The notes under the pieces are model-generated. The model saw only the letters and a program-made list of their open reading frames with translations. It did not search any database and was not told where the DNA came from. The position numbers were made by a program, and so were the translations under genes. Below, in pieces: positions 7,253-12,810 of a stretch of DNA of 12,810 nucleotides. The DNA comes from JBNJDW01 sp051745265 (GTDB lineage Bacteria; Pseudomonadota; Alphaproteobacteria; Micavibrionales; CSBR16-224), in the NCBI GenBank assembly GCA_051745265.1, contig JBNJDW010000036.1, positions 1 through 12,810 on the forward strand, read 5' to 3'. Position 1 is the stretch's first letter. Each line of letters begins with the position of its first letter.

Positions 7253-7633
7253 TCATTCAAAATGGGCATAGGCCATGGTCGACAGCAAAGCGTTTGCCGA
7301 TTGACGGCTGTCCAGCCGGGTGTGCTGGACAATGACCGGCAGGTTCGAGACCAGCGCGCAGGCATAATCGGTATCGCGCGGCACCGGCGCCGGATCTTTG
7401 AGATCATTAAAACGCAGATGCAGGGTCCGCTGCCCCGGAACCGTGATCTGATAGGGGCCGACCGGATCTTTGTTACTGAAATAGAGCATCAGTTCAATCT
7501 TTGCCGCCTCGGTATTGGTATTGAGGATACAGATGGTTTCATGGCTGGTCATTTCAGGGGCCGGCCCCGTGCTTTTTGACGGGATATAGCCCTCAGGTAT
7601 CGCCCAGACATGTCTGCCAATGCCGTGTTTCAT
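7253..7633 (-). CDS. ASRT-family protein (Anabaena sensory rhodopsin transducer-like)
   Basis: The 126-residue product matches the small soluble ASRT family (Pfam ASRT, formerly DUF1362) over its full length. It starts with IGRHVWAIPEGYIP, then has GPAPEMTSHETICILN (about 23-38), the strand segment YFSNKDPVGPYQITVP (51-66), LHLRFNDL, PVPRDTDYA and QHTRLDSRQSANALLSTMAY (103-122). Family members form beta-sandwich tetramers. In Anabaena one binds the sensory rhodopsin, but most members occur in bacteria without rhodopsin, and a small-molecule-binding role has been proposed. No rhodopsin is encoded here. The start has a strong AAAGGACC site 7 bases away. Its position just upstream of hutU on the same strand suggests a link to histidine or urocanate metabolism, perhaps sensing, but this is inference; the biochemical function is unknown. 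Confidence 0.9.
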   Translation of the reverse strand: MKHGIGRHVWAIPEGYIPSKSTGPAPEMTSHETICILNTNTEAAKIELMLYFSNKDPVGPYQITVPGQRTLHLRFNDLKDPAPVPRDTDYACALVSNLPVIVQHTRLDSRQSANALLSTMAYAHFE

Positions 7634-7807
7634 GGTAAAGGTCCTTTTGGTTTGTTGGATGGTTATATTTCAAATGATCCGCCGGGCGGTAAAGTTCCCG
7701 CTTTGGCGGAACAATGCCGGCGTTGTCCTGTTGGAAAAGATTTGCCGGATGCGCGGCACCCCGTTACAGTTTAAAAAGCGCGTAAAGGGTAAAGGTGTAT
7801 ATATAAA
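7634..7807. promoter_or_regulatory. Divergent intergenic region, ASRT-family gene / nnrD
   Basis: This 174-base spacer separates two divergent genes and should hold both promoters. For the plus strand, TTGCCG (7742-7747) and TACAGT (7765-7770) have 17-base spacing. For the minus strand, TATAAC (7667-7662) is a possible -10 box without a clear -35. A stem-loop GTTCC(C)GC-TTTG-GCGGAAC is present at 7694-7712, with no T run after it on either strand, next to the palindrome CCGCCGGGCGG just left of it. An AAGGTG sequence precedes the nnrD start. All assignments are by eye. Confidence 0.35.
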
Positions 7808-8566
7808 ATGACGTTTGAAAATCATCCTGATTTATGGCGGGCCGCGTTGCCCGTTAAAGGCAAAGACAGCCATAAATACCAGCACGGCCATGCCCTGATT
7901 TACGGCGCGCCCGCATTGACCGGCGCAACCCGTCTGGCGGCGACCGCCTGCGCGCGGATGGGCACGGGCCTTGTCACCGTGCTGGCCGATGTGAATACCG
8001 CACCGATTTACCGTACGGTATTGCCCGCGCATATTCTGGTGCGGGATGATCTTAACTGGCAGGATGACCGGGTGACCGCCCGGTTATATGGTCCGGGCGG
8101 GCTGCCGGTAAAACCGGATTTTACGGCGGATATGCCTGCTGTGCTGGATGCGGATGCCTTGTCTGATTTGCCGCCGTGCCTGTCAGAAAATTATATCCTG
8201 ACCCCGCATGACGGGGAATTCAGCCGGGCGTTCCCGGAATCTACGGGATCACGGATTGACCGCGCCAAAGCGGCCGCCGCCACCAGCGGCGCGCATATCC
8301 TGCTGAAAGGTGCGGAGAGCATTATAGCCGCCCCCGATGGCCGCTATGTGGTCAATCATCACGCCAGCCCGCATCTGGCCAGCGCCGGAACCGGCGATGT
8401 TCTGGCGGGTATGATCACAGGCTTGCTGGCCCGTGATATGCCGGTTTTTGAGGCTGCCTGCGCCGCGGTCTGGATGCATGGCGAATGTGGCCGGCGGGTT
8501 GGCAGCGGCCTTGTCGCCAGTGATCTTGAGGAACAGATTCCCGGTGTCATGGCAGGTTTGCTGTAA
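7808..8566 (+). CDS. nnrD: ADP/ATP-dependent NAD(P)H-hydrate dehydratase, stand-alone
   Basis: The enzyme repairs damaged nicotinamide cofactors, dehydrating the S form of NAD(P)HX back to NAD(P)H at the cost of a nucleotide phosphate. The 252-residue product corresponds only to the ribokinase-like C-terminal domain of YjeF-type proteins. It shows HKYQHGHALIYG (22-33), the MGTGLVTVLAD region (51-61), LDADALSD (113-120), LTPHDGEFSR (131-140), ILLKGAES (164-171), and the hallmark SAGTGDVLAGMITGLLA (192-208) with catalytic Asp197. The N-terminal NAD(P)HX epimerase domain (NnrE) is absent; it may be a separate gene elsewhere. The protein is somewhat shorter than usual before the LDADAL segment. 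Its stop codon abuts that of the convergent ATPase gene with no base between them. Confidence 0.88.
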   Translation: MTFENHPDLWRAALPVKGKDSHKYQHGHALIYGAPALTGATRLAATACARMGTGLVTVLADVNTAPIYRTVLPAHILVRDDLNWQDDRVTARLYGPGGLPVKPDFTADMPAVLDADALSDLPPCLSENYILTPHDGEFSRAFPESTGSRIDRAKAAAATSGAHILLKGAESIIAAPDGRYVVNHHASPHLASAGTGDVLAGMITGLLARDMPVFEAACAAVWMHGECGRRVGSGLVASDLEEQIPGVMAGLL

Positions 8567-8572
8567 TTACAG
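8561..8572. repeat. 12-base palindrome holding both convergent stop codons
   Basis: CTGTAATTACAG is perfectly self-complementary. Its left half is the last two codons (Leu, stop) of the nnrD-type gene, and its right half on the other strand is the last two codons (Leu, stop) of the ATPase gene. There is no room for a separate terminator between the genes. Confidence 0.6.
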
Positions 8573-9226
8573 ATGGGCGCTGACCCGGCAGCAGTCCGGT
8601 ATATATTTTTTAATATGCTGCAGGGCCAGTTCGGCCTTGACCAGAAAATCAGCAGTGCTTTCGACGACATGATAATGCGGATGGCCGGACCAGATGACGG
8701 CAATTTTATTATCTATGGCCTCGGCCTGTACGGCGGTTTCGATGCGCAGGGGATTGTGGTGGTTATAGCCAAAATCCTCAGTGGGCGTCCGCAAATGGAT
8801 GACCGCCTGATAGCGGTCATATTCACGGTTTAAATCAGTCTGCGCCGCCTGCCAGAAACTGTCTTCGTCATCCGGCCAATAGGCCAGCCCGTCAAGCGTG
8901 CCGCGGTCACACAGACCGATCGCCCATTTTTGCTCCCCCAGCACCAGATTCTCGCTTTGCTGCTGGACATGGAGGATGGCATGTTGGGAGGCGAGCCGCG
9001 CTGATTTGGACGGCAGCCGCCAAAAGCCGCCGCCAAAGACAACCGAGGCGGCCTCGGGCAGGATGACGACATGCTCGCATAGTTGTTTGCGGATAATTTC
9101 AAGGACAGCGGTTTTTCCGGCCCCGGGCCCGCCGGTCAGGACAATCAGGCCGGTTTTGCTGCCCTCATGCAGGGTGCAGTCACATTCATGTTCACAGGTG
9201 GCCGGTTGATTGGTCTGGAGACTCAT
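8567..9226 (-). CDS. AAA family ATPase (AAA_28-like P-loop NTPase)
   Basis: The 219-residue protein has a clear Walker A motif, GGPGAGKT, at 32-39, preceded by LIVLT. It continues with VILPEAASVVFGGGFW and GLCDRGTLDGLAYWPDDED, whose DRG-x-LDGLAY segment is typical of the AAA_28 group of small kinase-like ATPases. No substrate is established for this group. The first 24 residues, before the P-loop, contain a Cys/His-rich stretch (CEHECDC, 11-17) that could bind a metal; this is not a standard part of the family as I know it. The ATG overlaps the stop of the upstream RNase-like gene by 4 bases (ATGA) and has a strong AAGGAG site inside that gene. The two are therefore translationally coupled and likely act in the same process. 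Confidence is high for the ATPase fold, low for its role. Confidence 0.85.
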   Translation of the reverse strand: MSLQTNQPATCEHECDCTLHEGSKTGLIVLTGGPGAGKTAVLEIIRKQLCEHVVILPEAASVVFGGGFWRLPSKSARLASQHAILHVQQQSENLVLGEQKWAIGLCDRGTLDGLAYWPDDEDSFWQAAQTDLNREYDRYQAVIHLRTPTEDFGYNHHNPLRIETAVQAEAIDNKIAVIWSGHPHYHVVESTADFLVKAELALQHIKKYIPDCCRVSAHL

Positions 9227-10581
9227 AAACGCTCCTTCTGCATCGGGGCCGGGATGGAAACCGACCAGTCGAATTTTTCCTCGATTTTGGCTTTCAGGGC
9301 TTCGGCGGCGCCCATTTCACCATGGGTCAGAAAGACATGTTTTGGCGGCGCGCGGAAATTTTCAAGCCAGCTGAGAATTTCGTTATAATCGGCATGGGCT
9401 GACATGTTCTGCATCTGGGTGATTTCGGCATTGACCGGCCAGAACTGGCCATGGATTTTAATTTCTTTTTCGCCGCGGGTCAGACGATCGCCGCGGGTTT
9501 CTGCCGCCTGAAAGCCGGGGAACAGGATGGTGTTGCGCCGGTCGCCCAGATAATGTTTTAAATGGTGCAGCACGCGCCCGCCGGTGGCCATACCACTGGC
9601 GGAAATGATGACTTTGGGCATGCCGTTACTGTCATAGATGGCTTTGGAGTCTTCGGGTGTACGTGTGTACTGTACCATGTCTTCCATCGCGGCGCATTCC
9701 TCGGGCGACAGCCGGTGTTCGTTCATGTGACGGGTCAAAAGATCGGTCACCCGGATGGCCATCGGACTGTCGAGATAGATGGGCATCTGCGGGATTTTCT
9801 TTTCGGTCTTTAGAATATAAAGCGCATAGATAATCGATTGCGCCCGGCCCACCGCAAAGGAGGGAATAATCACCGAACCGCCGCGGGCGGCTGTTTTGCG
9901 GATAATTTCGCCCAGTTCCTCTGTCGGGTCGTCTTGGTCATGCAGGCGGTCGCCATAGGTTGATTCCAGCACCAGATAATCCGTCTCCTGAATTTTGGCG
10001 GCCGGTTTCATCACCGGATCATGGATGCGGCCCATATCACCGGAAAACAGGATAGAAGTGCTGCCGTTCTGGACCTTGATAAAGGAGGAGCCCAGAATAT
10101 GTCCGGCCCGGTGAAACATGAAATTCAGCTCATCGGTCAGGGCATGGGTTTCGCCCAGATCAATGGGGAAGAAATGATCAAAACAGTCGCGGGCCTCTTT
10201 TTCCGTGTAAAGCGGCAGGGCCGGATGGTGTTTTGTGTAACTGTATTTATTGGCGCGATAGGCGTCTTCCTCCTGAATATGGCCGCTGTCGGGCAGCAGG
10301 ATTTTACACAGATCCGCGGTGGCTGAGGAGCAATAGATTTTGCCCTTAAACCCGGCCTTGACCAGTTTGGGCAGATAACCGCTATGGTCAAGATGGGCAT
10401 GGGTCAAAAGCACGGCATCAATCCGGTTTGGGTTGATCGGCAATCCGGCCCAGTTTTGCAGGCGCAGTTCCTTGCGGCCCTGAAACAGCCCGCAATCAAT
10501 CAGAATCTTTTTGCCGTCATCTTCAAGCAGGTATTTAGAGCCGGTGACGGTTTGCGCGGCGCCCATAAAAGTCAGATCCAT
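9223..10581 (-). CDS. Metallo-beta-lactamase/beta-CASP protein (RNase-like)
   Basis: This 452-residue protein is of the CPSF/YSH1-like bacterial type, whose characterised relatives are zinc-dependent RNases. The metallo-beta-lactamase motifs are in order: HAHLDH at 61-66 after the VLLT strand, the GH histidine at 161, the GDMGR aspartate at 182, ESTYGDRLH (206-214), and the C-terminal SAHAD (394-398) and LTHGE (418-422) that mark the beta-CASP/RMMBL architecture. The beta-CASP part includes IPSFAVGRAQSI and ISASGMATGGRVLHHL. It lacks the extra domains of RNase J, so it is a different subgroup. It lies 26 bases downstream of the dehydrogenase gene, with a GGGAG ribosome-binding site, and overlaps the ATPase gene by 4 bases. 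Cytoplasmic RNA processing is the likely role; the substrate is unknown. Confidence 0.9.
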   Translation of the reverse strand: MDLTFMGAAQTVTGSKYLLEDDGKKILIDCGLFQGRKELRLQNWAGLPINPNRIDAVLLTHAHLDHSGYLPKLVKAGFKGKIYCSSATADLCKILLPDSGHIQEEDAYRANKYSYTKHHPALPLYTEKEARDCFDHFFPIDLGETHALTDELNFMFHRAGHILGSSFIKVQNGSTSILFSGDMGRIHDPVMKPAAKIQETDYLVLESTYGDRLHDQDDPTEELGEIIRKTAARGGSVIIPSFAVGRAQSIIYALYILKTEKKIPQMPIYLDSPMAIRVTDLLTRHMNEHRLSPEECAAMEDMVQYTRTPEDSKAIYDSNGMPKVIISASGMATGGRVLHHLKHYLGDRRNTILFPGFQAAETRGDRLTRGEKEIKIHGQFWPVNAEITQMQNMSAHADYNEILSWLENFRAPPKHVFLTHGEMGAAEALKAKIEEKFDWSVSIPAPMQKERL

Positions 10582-10607
10582 TTAAAAATGCTCCCGTAGG
10601 TGAGGTA

Positions 10608-11597
10608 TCAGGTGACAATGTTACGCGGTTTATCGACCAGAAAGCCGCAGATATTCTCGGCCGTGGTCTCCAGAATCCGGCCCAGCGCTTCATGTGTGTA
10701 AAAGCCGCTATGCGGGGTGATAAGGGTGTTGGGATGGTGCATCAGCGCCTGATCAATCAACAGTGACCAGGGGTCATAGCGGCTGGAAAAATCAGGGGAA
10801 AACAGAACGTCACGATCATGTAGGGCGCGCTCCCCCGCCAGCACGTCAAGCCCGGCGCCGGCCACTTTTCCGGAATCGAGGTTCTTTAACAGCGCGGCAT
10901 TATTCACCACGGTGCCGCGGGCGGTATTGATGATGACAATGCCGTCTTTCATCAAGCCAAATTCGCGGTCGGACAGGAAATCTTTTGTTTCGGCCGATCC
11001 TGGAATATTCAGGCTGATAATATCCGCCCGGCCCAGCAGGTCATCAAGATCCGTATAAGTACAGGGCAGATCCGCATTCGGATACAGGTCATAGCCAAGG
11101 ACCTCCATATCAAACCCATTGGCAATACGAACCGTATGGCCGCCGATATCGCCGGTGCCGATCACACCAATGGTTTTATCGCACAGGTCAAAGCCGCAGA
11201 GACCATCAAAATTAAAGCGTCCTTCACGGGTGCCTCTGGCGGCATTGGGGATATTACGGCTGAGCGAGAGCAGCAGGGCAAAGGCATGTTCGGCCACGGT
11301 TTTGGTGCCGTAGCTGGGCACATTGCAAACGGTGATATCATGCTGGCGGCAGTAGTCCAGATCAATATGGTCATAACCGGTTGAGCGGGCGGCAATAAAT
11401 TTCAGATCCGGCATCTGTTCCAGCACGTCACGGCTCAGATTGGAATAGACAAAGCTGGAGAGCATTTCAGCATCCTGAAATTGACCGGCATTATCCGCAG
11501 TCAGGCGTTTTTTTGTTGGTTTCAGGACGGTATTCGGGCAGTTGCGCTGCAACATATCCGCTTCCCAACTGGTCATTTCAAAACATAAGACGGTCAT
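10608..11597 (-). CDS. NAD-dependent 2-hydroxyacid dehydrogenase, D-lactate dehydrogenase-like
   Basis: The protein (329 residues) is a complete member of the D-isomer-specific 2-hydroxyacid dehydrogenase family. The nucleotide-binding loop GTGDIG is at 147-152, followed by an acidic residue (Asp170 in LGYDLYPN) that favours NAD over NADP. The catalytic residues are visible: Arg227 in NTARGTVV, Glu256 in GLDVLAGE and His296 in TPHSGFYTHEAL. The layout, with an insertion of about 20 residues after the catalytic Glu (LFSPDFSSRYDP), fits D-lactate dehydrogenase better than the phosphoglycerate or glyoxylate reductase groups, but substrate cannot be fixed from sequence alone. The likely reaction is pyruvate plus NADH to D-lactate. 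It sits between glgA and the RNase-like gene on the same strand, with an AAGGAA site 6 bases from the ATG. Fermentative NADH reoxidation linked to glycogen use is a reasonable inference. Confidence 0.88.
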   Translation of the reverse strand: MTVLCFEMTSWEADMLQRNCPNTVLKPTKKRLTADNAGQFQDAEMLSSFVYSNLSRDVLEQMPDLKFIAARSTGYDHIDLDYCRQHDITVCNVPSYGTKTVAEHAFALLLSLSRNIPNAARGTREGRFNFDGLCGFDLCDKTIGVIGTGDIGGHTVRIANGFDMEVLGYDLYPNADLPCTYTDLDDLLGRADIISLNIPGSAETKDFLSDREFGLMKDGIVIINTARGTVVNNAALLKNLDSGKVAGAGLDVLAGERALHDRDVLFSPDFSSRYDPWSLLIDQALMHHPNTLITPHSGFYTHEALGRILETTAENICGFLVDKPRNIVT

Positions 11598-11621
11598 TTT
11601 TTATTCCTTTTCTGTCGCAAA

Positions 11622-11636
11622 GGTTACGCCGTAACC
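11622..11636. other. Hairpin between glgA and the dehydrogenase gene
   Basis: GGTTAC-GCC-GTAACC is a perfect 6-base stem with a 3-base loop in the 90-base gap. On the minus strand only TTTG follows, so it is a poor intrinsic terminator. Its place about 25 bases before the dehydrogenase start would also suit an operator or an RNA-processing/stability element. A second, weaker stem, ATGCT-N5-AGCAT, lies at 11659-11673, nearer the glgA stop. Confidence 0.4.
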
Positions 11637-11687
11637 CCGGCACCGTCAATCAATAACGATGCTGGGAAAGCATTGTATTCTTGCTTT

Positions 11688-12810
11688 TCAGGCGATGGAT
11701 TTTTTAGTGTTGCGGTTCGCCGCTGTTCTTAGGGGTGCATATGCCTGCGGGTGTCCCAACAGGTGGTGGTACAGGTCGGCATAGGCCGCGGCAGAGGATG
11801 TCCAGCTGAAATCTTCGGCCATCGCGTTCTGCATCAGGGCCTGCCATTTGTCCGGCGCGGTATAGCTGGCAAAGACCCGTTCAAGGCAGCTTTGCAAGGC
11901 GGCGGCGCCGGGCTGTTGAAAGGTAAAGCCGGTGATGTTGTCCTGCACCGTATCGGCAAGGCCGCCGGTGGCACGTACAACCGGAATTGTGCCGTATGTC
12001 AGGGCGTACAGCTGTACGAGTCCGCAGGGTTCAAACAGGGAGGGCATTAACAGGGCATCGGCCCCGCCGATCAGACGATGGGCCAGCGCCTCATCATAGG
12101 CGGTGGAGACGGCGATCTGACCCGGGTGTTTTCTGGCCAGCGCCTGATAGGCCGCTTCCAGTTTTTGATCACCGGATCCCAGTACAATGACCTGACCGCC
12201 TTTGGCTAGAATAAAGGGCAAAACATCAATGATCAGATCCAGACCCTTTTGCGGGCTCATCCGGCTGATCACCGTAAACAGCGGGCCGTTTTGTTTCTGG
12301 TCAAGGCCGAATTCTTTAATCAAAGCCTGCCGGTTTTTCTTTTTGCCGCCAAGTCTGCGGGCTGAAAAATTATCAGGCAGCTCCGGATCTGTTTCCGGCG
12401 ACCAGATATCGGTATCGATGCCATTGACAATGCCGGTCAGGCTATGGCGGCGATGCGCCAGCAGGCCCTCCAGCCCGCAGCCAAAATCCGCGGTCTGGAT
12501 TTCGGCGGCATAACGCGGGCTGACAGTGGTGATCTGGTCAGCATAAAAGATGCCGGCTTTGAGAAAGCCGATCTTTTGATAATATTCGACGCCTTCGGCC
12601 TTGTAGAATTCCATCGGCAGGCCGAGCCCGGCCAGATGCTGCGCGGAGAACAGACCCTGATAGGCAATATTATGAATGGTCAGCACGGTTTTCGGCGGTG
12701 TTTTCTGGGGCGATAATTGACTATACAGCGGCGCCAGCCCGCCCTGCCAGTCATGGCTGTGCAAAATATCGGCCCGCCAGTCCGGATCATAAAGATGCAG
12801 ATCCGCGGCA
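11688..12810 (-). CDS. glgA: Glycogen synthase (GlgA), 5' end outside window
   Basis: GlgA transfers glucose from ADP-glucose to the non-reducing end of alpha-1,4-glucan. About 374 residues are present; roughly the first 100-120 of a family length near 480 are beyond the right edge. The frame stays open to the edge: codons before the TTG at 12764 read as ADI in front of LHSHDWQGGLAPLY, a conserved GlgA segment, so that TTG is an internal Leu and not a start. Further landmarks are TIHNIAYQG, the ITTVSPRYAAEI region, VNGIDTDIWSP, the nucleotide-sugar-binding ISRMSPQKGLDLI, and PSLFEPCGLVQLYALTYGT with GGLADTV, all typical of the GT5 family. The end is basic (RTAANRNTKKSIA). It is probably the first visible gene of the minus-strand run leading to the dehydrogenase, though a 90-base gap with two hairpins follows it. 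Confidence 0.95.
   Translation of the reverse strand, partial: AADLHLYDPDWRADILHSHDWQGGLAPLYSQLSPQKTPPKTVLTIHNIAYQGLFSAQHLAGLGLPMEFYKAEGVEYYQKIGFLKAGIFYADQITTVSPRYAAEIQTADFGCGLEGLLAHRRHSLTGIVNGIDTDIWSPETDPELPDNFSARRLGGKKKNRQALIKEFGLDQKQNGPLFTVISRMSPQKGLDLIIDVLPFILAKGGQVIVLGSGDQKLEAAYQALARKHPGQIAVSTAYDEALAHRLIGGADALLMPSLFEPCGLVQLYALTYGTIPVVRATGGLADTVQDNITGFTFQQPGAAALQSCLERVFASYTAPDKWQALMQNAMAEDFSWTSSAAAYADLYHHLLGHPQAYAPLRTAANRNTKKSIA

Noticed and set aside
7610..7774. A 54-codon plus-strand frame with a CRRC (CxxC) motif in the ASRT/nnrD spacer
   Set aside because: It overlaps the ASRT gene start on the other strand, has no ribosome-binding site, and matches no family I recognise; probably chance, although the CxxC motif made it worth noting.
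7796..7805. TGTATATATA resembling the HutC operator core TGTATATACA
   Set aside because: It is one base off, lies at the nnrD start rather than a hut promoter, and low-complexity TA runs make such matches common.
12762..12764. TTG at 12764 as the start of a 358-residue glycosyltransferase
   Set aside because: The frame stays open to the window edge with conserved GlgA residues before it, so the TTG is an internal Leu codon.

Overview
The window looks like a bacterial chromosome of medium G+C, most likely from an alphaproteobacterium. This rests on the five-enzyme hut pathway that uses HutF and HutG, and on a style of pilin-like N-terminus I associate with that class; the taxon is an inference. 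Coding density is very high: there is no stretch over 300 bases without a gene, and the longest non-coding stretch is about 174 bases (7634-7807). I see no tRNA, rRNA, CRISPR array, insertion sequence or phage gene.

Left part (1-7633): histidine utilisation. Reading from the right, an ASRT-family gene (7253-7633, minus) is followed on the same strand by hutU, hutH and hutG, which are tightly packed; hutG overlaps the end of hutH. hutI is on the plus strand and converges on hutG with a 17-base overlap. Divergent from hutI are two tandem paralogous genes for pilin-like, N-terminally anchored proteins. Downstream of them on the same strand is the 5' part of hutF, cut by the left edge of the window. 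Together HutH, HutU, HutI, HutF and HutG take L-histidine through urocanate, imidazolonepropionate, formiminoglutamate and formylglutamate to glutamate plus formate, releasing two ammonia molecules. No hutC regulator, hutD or histidine/urocanate transporter is seen.

Middle (7634-8566): a divergent intergenic region, then a stand-alone ADP/ATP-dependent NAD(P)H-hydrate dehydratase (nnrD type) on the plus strand. It meets an AAA ATPase gene tail to tail with no base between the stop codons.

Right part (8567-12810): a minus-strand run of glycogen synthase glgA (5' end outside the window), a D-lactate-dehydrogenase-like 2-hydroxyacid dehydrogenase, a beta-CASP metallo-beta-lactamase RNase-like protein, and an AAA_28-like ATPase. 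The last two overlap by 4 bases. The context suggests carbon storage and fermentative redox balance, with the last two genes in an unclear accessory or RNA-processing role.

Most of the window is ordinary metabolism. The parts most worth a second look are the ASRT-family protein sitting directly upstream of the hut operon, the pair of pilin-like paralogs embedded between hut genes, and the beta-CASP/ATPase pair.
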